This document shows, one piece after another, positions 1 through 7,651 of a stretch of 64,000 bases of DNA. The stretch lies in NCBI GenBank assembly GCA_963717955.1, contig CAVQXR010000001.1:930001-994000 (forward strand). The letters run 5' to 3'. Source of the stretch: CAVQXR01 sp963717955. GTDB lineage: Bacteria; Actinomycetota; Thermoleophilia; Gaiellales; Gaiellaceae. Within the stretch, counting starts at the first letter, position 1; every line of letters begins with the position of its first letter. The notes below the pieces were generated by a model, which ran no database searches, was not told where the DNA came from, and was given only the letters and a program-made list of their open reading frames with translations. The position numbers and the translations under genes were made by a program.

Positions 1-2361
1 CGCCTCGGGAACGCCGGGCTCGAAGAGGTAGACGAGATCGACCGCCTTGCCGCCGAGGCGCGGGGCGACAACGTCGAGCGCGGTCTCGACGCAGTCGCGC
101 AGGTCAAACGGCGCGAGCTCGAGGTCGAGCCGGCCCGCCTCGATCCTCGAGTAGTCGAGGATGTCGTCGATCAGGTTCAGCAGGGCCTCGCCGCTCGTCG
201 AGATCACCTCCGCGAAGTGCCGCTGCTCCGGACTGAGGTCGGTGTCGAGGAGCAGTCCCGCCATCCCGATCACCGCGTTCATCGGGGTGCGGATCTCGTG
301 GCTCATCGTCGCGAGGAACGTGCTCTTGGCCTGCGTGGCGGCTTCCGCCTCGGCGCGCGCCTGTCGCAACTCCTCTTCGGCCTGCTTGCGCTGCGTGATG
401 TCGACCCAGAAGCCCTGCACGTAGAGGGGCGTCCCGGTCTCGTCGCGGACGACGACCGACTGGTCGTGCACCCAGACGGCATTGCCGTCGCGGCGCAGCA
501 TCCGGTACTCGCCGCTGAGCGCTTCACTGGCCCCCGACCGGAATGCGAACTGATCGGTCATGAACCGGTCGCGGTCTTCCGGGTGGAGGATCCGCTCCAA
601 GAGCATGTCGTTCGTCCACTCGGAAGGCGCATACCCGAGAAGCGGCTCGATCTGCGGGCTCGTGTAGAGGTTCTGGCTGAGCGCGAAGCCCATTCGCGAC
701 CGATTCTCGTCCCGGGACCCTGGAAGGTACTCGTCGATGTAGGTGACGAGCGGCAGCTCCTCGGCGAGGCGGCGGAACCGGATCTCCGCCTGCTTCGTCG
801 CCGTGACGTCGTGGTAGACGAGCAGGTAGCCGGAGTGGAGGCCGTCCGCCTCGAGGACGGTCATCGCGAGCTCTACATCGACGAAGAGGCCGTTCTTTCG
901 CGTTCTCCGGGTGACGAGGCGCGCGCTTCCCTGCTCGACGACCTGAGCCGTCACCGATTCGCCCTCCTCACGGAGAGCAGCGCTGCCGAGAACGAGCTCC
1001 TCGATCGGGCGGCCGACCGCCTCGGCCTCCGTCCAACCGAAGAGGTGCTCGGCTGCCGGATTCCACGACGTCACGCGCACGTCGAAATCCGTCGTCACGA
1101 TCGCGGTCGGGCTGAGCTCCACGAGCGACTGCCAGTGCTGCTTCTCGCGGGAGAGCTCCGCCTCGCGCGATCGCAGCGCCTCCTCGAGGGCCTTCCGCTC
1201 GGTGATGTTGATCCAGAAACCCTGCGCGTAGAGCAGCGTGCCCGCCTCGTCCCGGACGACGACCTCCTCGTCGTGCACCCACGCGACCTGCCCCTCCGGC
1301 CCGAGGATCCGATACTCGAGGCTGAGCGGCTCGCCCGTCTGCTGGAAACGGAGCTGCTCGGCGAGCACGCGCTCACGGTCCTCGGGATGGAGCGAGTTCT
1401 CCCAGGCGACGTTGTCGTTCCAGTCGGCATCCCACCCGATCACTGCCGCAGCCTGGGGGCTGACGTAGTAGGTGTCTCCGGCGATCGACGGGCTGGTCGA
1501 CCCGCCGGCCGTGAACTCTGGCGGCTTCTCGATGTAGAGCACGAGGGGCAGCCCCTCGATGAGCCGCCGCACCCGCGCCTCGACCCGTTTCGTCGCCGTG
1601 ACGTCGTGATAGACGATCAGCTCGCCGCGACGATCGCCGCGGACCTCGAGCGGGGCCCGGTGCACCTCGACCTCGACGGTCGTACCGTCCGGGCGCCTGC
1701 AGCCCGCGACCGTGCCGGAGGGGGCGCCGCCGGTCATCCAGCCACCCGGACGGGCCTCCTCGAGGGAGACGGTTTCGACGAGCTCGTCGATCGTCTTGCC
1801 GAAGGCGTCCGCCTCCGCGTATCCGAATAGCCGCTCGGCGGCCGGGTTCCACGAGCTGACGCGGCCGTCGAGGTCGAGCGTGACGATCGCCGTCGGGCTG
1901 AGCTCGAGGATCGTGAGGAGGCGCTGTCGCTCACGCTCGAGGGCCTGCTGGAGCTCCTTGTCCTCGGTGATGTCGAGCAGCAGCCCGTGGGACATCCCGG
2001 CAGTGCGGACGGTCGGCGGAACCACCACGGCCTGGTCGAGGAACCAGCGCACCCGGCCGTCGCGGGCGACCATCCGGTACTCCATTCTCAACTCGCCGCT
2101 CTCGATCAGCTCGGCCTTCTGCCGGAGCACGCGCTCGCGGTCGTCCGGGTGCAGCACGCGGGGGAAGAGCTCCGGGTCGGTCGCCCACTCGACGACCGGG
2201 TATCCGAGATCTCGTTCGAGTTGCGGGCTCGCATAGACATTCGAGCTCGTCTCGTCGAACCGGTCGATGTAGACCGTCAGCGGGAGCTGGTCGACCAGCG
2301 CGCGCAGCGTCGCCTCGTCGGGGACGGCCGCGCCCGTCTCCGTTACCTCCTGGTCGGTCAT
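1..2361 (-). CDS. multi-PAS sensor histidine kinase (C-terminus beyond window edge)
   Basis: A signalling kinase predicted to sense a ligand or redox state through tandem PAS domains and autophosphorylate on histidine. The frame is open from an ATG at 2361 to base 1 (787 residues visible). It shows four to five PAS/PAC units, each about 125 residues, with repeated motifs such as LSPTAIVT, SSWNPAAE and LHPEDRERV. They are followed by the dimerisation and phosphoacceptor H-box FLATMSHEIRTPMNAVIG with His688. The ATP-binding domain must lie beyond the left edge, so whether it is a hybrid kinase with a receiver domain cannot be seen. No transmembrane segment is visible, so it is probably cytoplasmic. 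The N-terminus begins with an unstructured stretch and then a PAS domain directly. Similarity between the PAS units suggests internal duplication. The family call is firm; the signal is unknown. Confidence 0.9.
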   Translation of the reverse strand, partial: MTDQEVTETGAAVPDEATLRALVDQLPLTVYIDRFDETSSNVYASPQLERDLGYPVVEWATDPELFPRVLHPDDRERVLRQKAELIESGELRMEYRMVARDGRVRWFLDQAVVVPPTVRTAGMSHGLLLDITEDKELQQALERERQRLLTILELSPTAIVTLDLDGRVSSWNPAAERLFGYAEADAFGKTIDELVETVSLEEARPGGWMTGGAPSGTVAGCRRPDGTTVEVEVHRAPLEVRGDRRGELIVYHDVTATKRVEARVRRLIEGLPLVLYIEKPPEFTAGGSTSPSIAGDTYYVSPQAAAVIGWDADWNDNVAWENSLHPEDRERVLAEQLRFQQTGEPLSLEYRILGPEGQVAWVHDEEVVVRDEAGTLLYAQGFWINITERKALEEALRSREAELSREKQHWQSLVELSPTAIVTTDFDVRVTSWNPAAEHLFGWTEAEAVGRPIEELVLGSAALREEGESVTAQVVEQGSARLVTRRTRKNGLFVDVELAMTVLEADGLHSGYLLVYHDVTATKQAEIRFRRLAEELPLVTYIDEYLPGSRDENRSRMGFALSQNLYTSPQIEPLLGYAPSEWTNDMLLERILHPEDRDRFMTDQFAFRSGASEALSGEYRMLRRDGNAVWVHDQSVVVRDETGTPLYVQGFWVDITQRKQAEEELRQARAEAEAATQAKSTFLATMSHEIRTPMNAVIGMAGLLLDTDLSPEQRHFAEVISTSGEALLNLIDDILDYSRIEAGRLDLELAPFDLRDCVETALDVVAPRLGGKAVDLVYLFEPGVPEA

Positions 2362-2622
2362 CGACAAGGGTCCCGCTTGCTGGGCATGAGCGTGCCAGGG
2401 CTTAGCTCGCGTGGCGGCATCGTCGTTCGGTTCGGCCGCGCTAGCCTACCCCGGCTCCGACGGCGGGTTCAAGCGCGGAGCTCGAGGCTCGACGCGACAC
2501 GGGTGGATCTGGAGACGCGTGTCCACGCAGTCGTTGACAACGGGTCGGGAGCGTGACGCTCTCGGTCGAGCTGTCGGACGGGGCCGCGTTCACCGCGCGG
2601 TGACGACGCAGGAGCCCCGGCC

Positions 2623-3193
2623 TCAGCCAGTCGACGAGTCGCGCTGAGCCCTCGCCGCGTCGCCGATGCAGTCGACGTACACGTCGAGCATCTCCTTCAT
2701 GCGGTACACGGCCGACCCGCCAATCCTCGGGTTGAGCTCCAGGATCCTCGTGCCCTTCGATGTATCTCTGGGCATAGAACGTCGGGCTGTCGAGCTCGGC
2801 GCTCAGAGGCGCTTCGTCCTCCGGGCCGTTGACGATGTGGATATCCGAGCCCCATTCTCCGATGCTCGGCTTCAGGATGTAGGGATAGGACCTCTCGCTC
2901 TGGTAGATCTCGGGAACGACGACGTCGAAGCCGTCCTCGATGAGAAATGCGTTGAATGCCAGCTTGTCATTGGCGGTGAGAATCGATTCCCGCGTGGGAA
3001 GGACGGCCTTCCCTGACGCTTCGGCAGAGTCGACTGCTCTCAGGAGGTCGGGGACCCGCAACGGGAAGACGACGTCCGCTTCCTGCAACGTCTCGTCCGT
3101 CAGCTCCCTGAAGACGGGCACGTAGCGCGACCCTTCGAGGCTCTCCCGGATCGGGGATTCCCAGTCCTCCTTCGGGGAGAACAACACCTGCAT
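2623..3193 (-). pseudogene. ATP-grasp-like gene with internal deletion and frameshift
   Basis: Remnant of an ATP-grasp ligase-type protein. From the ATG at 3193 (GGAG upstream at good spacing) the frame reads a normal N-terminus: MQVLFSPKEDW, then NDKLAFNAFLIEDGF and PYILKPSIGEWGSD, the last being the ATP-binding LKP region. It then reaches FYAQRYIEG. Immediately after this, near 2755, another frame supplies the typical C-terminal ATP-grasp signature RILELNPRIGGSAVYRMKEM and runs to a TGA at 2623-2625. In intact family members roughly 80-100 residues separate the YIEG strand from the ELNPR metal-binding strand, so a central piece is missing as well as the frame. An upstream in-frame ATG at 3253 would add 20 residues but has a poorer context. 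Deletion in the organism or an assembly collapse are both possible. Confidence 0.7.
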
Positions 3194-3320
3194 CGTCTTC
3201 TCCGGGTCGGCCGTCCGCGTCGGACATTCTCCCGGGTGCTGCAAGTCTGTCAAGGAATCGAGCGTCTCGAAGTGCTGCGCGACGGGCTGCGAGGCGGCTC
3301 CAGTGCGTTCCTCCTCAGCG

Positions 3321-3337
3321 CCTCGAGTTGCTCGAGG
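3321..3337. other. perfect 7-bp hairpin in the 3194-3434 intergenic region
   Basis: CCTCGAG and CTCGAGG are separated by TTG between two divergent degraded genes. There is no T-run on either side, so a terminator role is weak. The rest of this gap shows nothing recognisable apart from the promoter of the downstream SGNH gene. Confidence 0.35.
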
Positions 3338-3434
3338 AGACCGACCGGGAGTCCGGCGACCCTGTCTGACGTTCCGGGAAGCGCCCGCGCGGCGAGGGGG
3401 CGCTCCACGGTGTCTGGTGCACTAGCCTTGACGG

Positions 3435-4406
3435 GTGATGACGTCTCGGGTCAGGCGAGCGATCCTCGTCCTCGCGGCCGTGGTCGCGGGACTGTCGACG
3501 GGTGCGGCGGCGCAGGCTGCGACCGGCGGCCGCGGAGGGGCGCGTCCAGTCGGCGCTCGACTACTTCGCGCTCGGCGACTCGATCGCCTCCGGCCACGGC
3601 CTCGGCGACGCCGGTCCCTGCCGGCGCTCGACCCGGGCATACCCGCAGCAGGTCGACACCCTCCTCGCAGCGAGGCACGCGCGTCTCCGCTTCCGCACCT
3701 TCGCCTGCTCCGGTGCGATCGCCGGCGAGGAGGCGCAAGGGCCTGAAGGCGTTTCGCTCCCAGGTCTCGAAGATCCTCGGCCAGCTCTCGTCGCGACCGA
3801 CGCTCGTCTCGATCACGATCGGGATCAACGACTTCCACTGGACCGACATCACGAGCCTCTACTTCCTGCTGCGCGACAGCGAGGCGGCGTTCGAGACCTG
3901 GCGCACCACGATCACGACCGAGGTGCAGCGCGACGTGGAGCGCCAGCTGCGGCGATTACTCGCGCGGCGGAACGTCGCCGTCGTGCTCACCGAGTACGCG
4001 AACCCCGTGAACACGGGCAGCATCCTCTTCGGCCCGCCGTTTCCCTGCGCCGACTTCGCCGCCTGCTACGAGCGGACCGAACGGTTCATCCACGGGCTCA
4101 ACGCACGCCTTCGACGAGCTGCGGGACGAACTCGCGGGCAAGCGTCGGCTCCGCATCGCGCTCGTGCACGAGCGCTTTCACGGCCACGAATCGCCGCTCT
4201 CGATCTGCGGCTCGGACGCTCCCGAGATCGCGGGCACCTGGATCCAGCACCCGCAGGATCCGGCCTCGAACTCGTTCCCGCCCGTCCCGCCGGACATCGA
4301 GGCAGAGACCGGCGACTGGAGCGGGGACTGCTTCCACCCGAACGACGCGGGCGCCGCGGCGATCGCCGGTGCGGTCGACCGTGCCGCGCGGTCGATGGGA
4401 AGGTAG
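3435..4406 (+). pseudogene. secreted SGNH/GDSL hydrolase, three frameshifts
   Basis: A secreted esterase or lipase of the SGNH superfamily, split over frames. Frame one starts with GTG 3435 and encodes a clear signal peptide (MMTSRVRRAILVLAAVVAGL, ending near AAAQA). Frame two carries block I, YFALGDSIASG, with the nucleophile serine, up to about 3735. Frame three carries SITIGINDFHW, the block III Gly-Asn region, from about 3740 to 4110. Frame four carries DCFHPNDAGAAA, the Asp-x-x-His block V, and ends with TAG at 4406. Each junction is repaired by removing one base (near 3530, 3737 and 4105). All catalytic blocks survive, so the gene would be intact without these single-base insertions. 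A TAGCCT hexamer at 3423-3428 sits 6 bases before the GTG. Sequence error and recent decay cannot be told apart here. Confidence 0.75.
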
Positions 4407-4455
4407 CGCGCGGAACCGGGGCACGGTCGCGGCCGACTTGCCTCCGTCGGCTAGA

Positions 4456-4467
4456 GAACGTATGTTC
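4456..4467 (+). promoter_or_regulatory. candidate LexA SOS box overlapping a leaderless -10 element
   Basis: GAAC-GTAT-GTTC matches the core GAAC-N4-GTTC of the actinobacterial and Gram-positive SOS box, followed by the favoured G. The hexamer TATGTT (4461-4466) inside it lies 8 bases before the GTG of the next gene, so LexA bound here would cover the -10 region. The match is by eye; flanking bases are only partly consensus. Confidence 0.5.
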
Positions 4468-4474
4468 GTATCGT

Positions 4475-4843
4475 GTGACCGCTCAGGGATCTGCCTACAC
4501 GCGCCTTCGCCGTGCGCTCGACAACGCGAACGTGGCCGAGGCGCTGGCCGCCGCCGCCGAGCTCGAGCGGGTCGGCCTCGTCGAGGCGCTCGAGCTCGTC
4601 TTGCTGCTGGCGCAGAGCGGGGAGGAGGCGCGGTTTCGCCGCGCCGCGGTGCGCTGGCAGGCCCGCTACGCGCGTGAGCTGCGCGACGTCGAGCCGGCCG
4701 AGGCGCAGGCGGTGCTCGGACTCCTCACCATGCTGCCCGGAGCCCGACGCCCGCAGGCCGCGCTGGCCCTCGCCGAGCTGCTGGACGGGCGCGAGCTGCT
4801 CCCGGGCGCCGAGCGGCTCGTGCGGGCGGCGCGGGAAGCCTGA
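4475..4843 (+). CDS. small alpha-helical protein of unknown function, possibly SOS-controlled
   Basis: A 122-residue protein rich in Ala, Leu, Arg and Glu and predicted almost entirely helical. It reads like a string of short amphipathic helices (RRALDNANVAEALAAAAELE, then ARFRRAAVRWQARYARELR, then AVLGLLTMLP) resembling HEAT- or TPR-type packing. No catalytic motif, signal peptide or membrane segment is visible. The GTG at 4475 is chosen because it follows a TATGTT -10-like hexamer by 8 bases, which fits leaderless transcription; there is no Shine-Dalgarno sequence. The hexamer lies inside a GAAC-N4-GTTC palindrome, so damage-inducible expression is a testable idea. I recall uncharacterised actinobacterial proteins with a similar pattern but cannot name a function. 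Confidence 0.7.
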   Translation: MTAQGSAYTRLRRALDNANVAEALAAAAELERVGLVEALELVLLLAQSGEEARFRRAAVRWQARYARELRDVEPAEAQAVLGLLTMLPGARRPQAALALAELLDGRELLPGAERLVRAAREA

Positions 4844-4900
4844 TCCACGGCTGCCGGCGGGCTGCCGCTCCGCCCCGGCGAGCTTCGCTACCGTCCAGGG

Positions 4901-5788
4901 ATGAGGGACCGGATCGGCAGGGTCGGCGTGTGGCTCGGGATCCTCGGCTGGACGCCGGCCGAGATCGCGCGGGAGGCCGCCCGGGAGATCGAGGGCCTCG
5001 GCTACCGGACGCTGTGGATCGCCGAGGGCCAGAACGGCAAGGAGTCCTTCTCCCACGCCGGGATGCTGCTCGCGGCGACGTCCGACCTGGTCGTGGCGAC
5101 CGGGATCTCGAACATCTGGGTGCGCGACCCGACCGCGATGGTCGCCTCGTCGACGGGGCTCGCCGAGGCCTACCCTCGCCGGTTCCTGCTCGGTATGGGC
5201 GTCAGCCATCCGCCGCAGATCGAGCCGCGTGGCCACGAGTACCGCCGTCCCGTGTCGGCCATGCGCGCCTACCTCGAGGCGATGAACGGCGCCGACTACG
5301 CCGGCCCGAGGCCGGCGGAACCGGTCACCCGCGTGCTCGCGGCGCTGCGCCCGCCGATGCTCGCGCTCGCGGCCGAGCATGCCGACGGGGCGCATTCGTA
5401 CTTCGTTCCCCCAGAGCACACGCGCCGCGCGAGAGAGCTCCTCGGGCCGGACGCGCTGCTCGCGCCCGAGCAGGCCGTCGTCCTCGAGACCGACCCGGGC
5501 CGGGCGCGCGAGCTCGCGCGCGGGCACATGGCGTGGTACCTGACCCTCCCGAACTACGCCGAGAACCTGCGCTGGCTCGGATTCGACGACGCCGACCTCG
5601 CCGGCGGCGGTAGCGACCGCCTCGTCGACGCGATCGTCGCCTGGGGAGACGCCGACGCCGTCGCCGAACGCGTGCGGGCCCATCTCGCGGCCGGCGCCGA
5701 CCACGTCGCGCTCCAGCCGCTCGCCGCCGCCGGCGACGTCGGCGTCTCGCAGCTCCGGCGGCTCGCGGACACGGTGCTGGGGCTCTGA
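4901..5788 (+). CDS. LLM-class flavin/F420-dependent oxidoreductase
   Basis: A luciferase-like monooxygenase fold enzyme (295 residues), predicted to use reduced F420 or FMN in a redox step on an unknown substrate. The TIM-barrel landmarks of the family are present: IEGLGYRTLWIAEG near residues 30-45, VATGISNIWVRDP near 65-80, and FLLGMGVSHP near 105-115. The length agrees with the compact F420-dependent subfamily in which a tail such as GADHVALQPL follows. The ATG at 4901 lies 6 bases after TACCGT (4889-4894), consistent with a leaderless message. It is followed within 3 bases by a small membrane-anchored protein, suggesting co-transcription. A second, different LLM enzyme lies at 58488. Substrate is not predictable from sequence. 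Confidence 0.85.
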   Translation: MRDRIGRVGVWLGILGWTPAEIAREAAREIEGLGYRTLWIAEGQNGKESFSHAGMLLAATSDLVVATGISNIWVRDPTAMVASSTGLAEAYPRRFLLGMGVSHPPQIEPRGHEYRRPVSAMRAYLEAMNGADYAGPRPAEPVTRVLAALRPPMLALAAEHADGAHSYFVPPEHTRRARELLGPDALLAPEQAVVLETDPGRARELARGHMAWYLTLPNYAENLRWLGFDDADLAGGGSDRLVDAIVAWGDADAVAERVRAHLAAGADHVALQPLAAAGDVGVSQLRRLADTVLGL

Positions 5789-5790
5789 CC

Positions 5791-6228
5791 GTGCGGGAGC
5801 GGCGGATCTCCCCGGCCGTCGCGGGCGCCGTCGCCGCCGCCTTCGTCCTCGGCGGAATCCTCGCGATCGTGGTCGACCGCGCCATCCGGGACGACACCGG
5901 CACGCTGCGCGGGAGCGAGACCGTCGTCGAGGCGCCCGTCTCGACGATCCCCGACGCGCCCGGCGGCCTGCTCGAGGTGATCGCGAACACCGTGCAGTAC
6001 CCCGCCGGCTACGAGGCCACGACCATCAACAGCGGGCCGACCTTCACCTTCGTCGACCTCGGCCGTGTCGAGCTCGAGAGCGGCAGCGACAAGGCGGTCT
6101 ACGCGACCGGCGCGTTCTTCTACCGCGAGGCGGACCGCGTGTACACGATGCGCGTCCTCAACGACGCCCAGCTCTCCATCGTCCAGCTCGCGCCTGCGGG
6201 CGAGCAGCCGACGACCGAGGTAGGTTAG
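5791..6228 (+). CDS. membrane-anchored protein of unknown function
   Basis: A 145-residue protein beginning with GTG 5791, two bases after the upstream TGA. A single N-terminal transmembrane segment spans about residues 9-28 (VAGAVAAAFVLGGILAIVVD), followed by an extracytoplasmic domain of about 110 residues that is rich in beta-prone stretches (TFTFVDLGRVELESG, YATGAFFYREADRVYTMRVL). There are no cysteines for a lipobox. The reading frame and codon use match its neighbours. Its stop codon overlaps the -10 hexamer of proC, so it marks the end of the LLM operon. I do not recognise a family. Confidence 0.75.
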   Translation: MRERRISPAVAGAVAAAFVLGGILAIVVDRAIRDDTGTLRGSETVVEAPVSTIPDAPGGLLEVIANTVQYPAGYEATTINSGPTFTFVDLGRVELESGSDKAVYATGAFFYREADRVYTMRVLNDAQLSIVQLAPAGEQPTTEVG

Positions 6229-6238
6229 GGTCATCGCG

Positions 6239-7048
6239 ATGAGCGGCACGATCGCGATCCTCGGCGCCGGGAAGATGGGTACGGCGCTCGTCGCCGGTCT
6301 GCGCTCGGCGGGCTGGCCGGCCGACAGGATCGTCGCCGCCGACCGCCAGCCGGAGCGGCTCGCGGAGGTGGCCGACCGGCACGGGATCGTGGTCACGTCG
6401 AGCAACGCCGAGGCCGTCCGTGACGCCGAGATCGTCGTCCTTGCGATCAAGCCGCAGGACATGGAGGCGTTGCTCGAGGAGATCGGCGGCGTCCTCACCG
6501 CCCGTCAGATGGTCCTCTCGATCGCCGCGGCGATCCCCACCGCCGCGATCGAACGGCATCTCGGCGACGCCGTCCCGGTCGTCCGCGCGATGCCGAACAC
6601 CCCGGCGACCGTCCACGAGGGCATGGCCGGCATCTCCGCGGGCGCCCACGCCGACGAGGAGCACCTGAGGAAGGCCGAGGAGCTGCTCGGGCACGTGGGC
6701 AGGACCGTGCGCGTCTCCGAGCACTACCTCGACGCCGTCACCGCCGTCTCGGGCTCCGGGCCCGCGTACTTCGCGCTGCTCGCCGAGTCGATGATCGAGG
6801 CCGGGATCCTGCTCGGCCTCTCCCGCCAGATCTCGACCGACCTCGTCGTGCAGACGATGCTGGGCACGGCGAAGCTGCTGCGGGACGAGAAGATGCACCC
6901 GGTCGAGCTGCGCGAGGCGGTCACGTCCCCCGGCGGGACGACGATCGCCGCGATCCGCGAGCTCGAGCAGGCCGGTGTGCGGGCAGCGTTCCTGAACGCG
7001 ATCCAGGCTGCGATGCGACGCGCGCAGGAGCTCGCCCGGGAGGCCTGA
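6239..7048 (+). CDS. proC: pyrroline-5-carboxylate reductase
   Basis: Catalyses the NAD(P)H-dependent reduction of pyrroline-5-carboxylate to L-proline, the last step of proline synthesis, in the cytoplasm. The 269-residue length is normal. The Rossmann start IAILGAGKMGTALVAGL carries the GxGxMG dinucleotide fingerprint, VRAMPNTPATV is the substrate loop, and the C-terminal signature AVTSPGGTTIAAIREL is diagnostic. The start is supported by TAGGGT at 6226-6231 followed by exactly 7 bases to the ATG, so the message may be leaderless; the hexamer overlaps the TAG stop of the preceding gene. The gene stands alone, with a 51-base gap before pgsA. Confidence 0.96.
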   Translation: MSGTIAILGAGKMGTALVAGLRSAGWPADRIVAADRQPERLAEVADRHGIVVTSSNAEAVRDAEIVVLAIKPQDMEALLEEIGGVLTARQMVLSIAAAIPTAAIERHLGDAVPVVRAMPNTPATVHEGMAGISAGAHADEEHLRKAEELLGHVGRTVRVSEHYLDAVTAVSGSGPAYFALLAESMIEAGILLGLSRQISTDLVVQTMLGTAKLLRDEKMHPVELREAVTSPGGTTIAAIRELEQAGVRAAFLNAIQAAMRRAQELAREA

Positions 7049-7099
7049 CCGCTGCCGCCCGCCACGGCCCGAGCGGGGGCGGGATCTATCCTTCGAGGC

Positions 7100-7651
7100 A
7101 TGGCCGCGCCGACGATCGCCCCGCCGCTGACCCAGCTGCCGAACGCGCTGACCGTCCTGCGGTTCGCGCTCATCCCGCTGTTCGTCGTCCTCGTCCTGCG
7201 CGCCGACGGAGGCCGGAGCGTCCCCGCCGCGTTCGTCTTCGCGGCGGCGGCGATCACCGACCAGGTGGACGGCTGGCTCGCGCGCCGCTGGCGGGTCGAG
7301 TCGGAGTTCGGCAAGCTCGCCGATCCACTCGCCGACCGGCTCATGATCGATGCGGCGATCGTGCTGCTCTGGCTCGAGGACCGCCTGCCGCTCGCGGCCC
7401 TCGCGATCATCCTCCTGCGGGACGTCGTGCTCGTGGGCGGCGCGCGCTTCGCGATCCGCCGCGGGTATTCGTTCGACGTGACGCTGCTCGGCAAGACCGC
7501 GACCTGGGTCCTCTACGCGTCGCTGTTCTGCGTCCTGCTGACGGACCCGGGAACCGACTGGCCGCTCGTCCTCTTCTGGATCGGCCTCGGCCTGGCCGCC
7601 GCGGCCGGCATCGACTACGTGCTGAAGGTGCGCAGGGCGGTCGGCGGATGA
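7100..7651 (+). CDS. pgsA: CDP-alcohol phosphatidyltransferase, PgsA-like
   Basis: An integral membrane enzyme of the CDP-alcohol phosphatidyltransferase family, most likely making phosphatidylglycerophosphate from CDP-diacylglycerol and glycerol-3-phosphate. The active-site motif D-x2-DG-x2-AR-x8-G-x3-D-x3-D is complete: DQVDGWLARRW, then FGKLADPLAD, around residues 54-80. Five to six hydrophobic helices follow. At 183 residues it fits PgsA or CLS-type enzymes, and the exact acceptor (glycerol phosphate, inositol phosphate or phosphatidylglycerol) is not certain. TATCCT at 7087-7092 lies 7 bases before the ATG. Its last codons overlap the ATG of the next gene (ATGA), so the two are translationally coupled. 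Confidence 0.9.
   Translation: MAAPTIAPPLTQLPNALTVLRFALIPLFVVLVLRADGGRSVPAAFVFAAAAITDQVDGWLARRWRVESEFGKLADPLADRLMIDAAIVLLWLEDRLPLAALAIILLRDVVLVGGARFAIRRGYSFDVTLLGKTATWVLYASLFCVLLTDPGTDWPLVLFWIGLGLAAAAGIDYVLKVRRAVGG

Noticed and set aside
217..1830. A 537-codon plus-strand open frame
   Set aside because: It is the shadow of the PAS-histidine kinase on the minus strand, which has an unmistakable H-box and PAS motifs.
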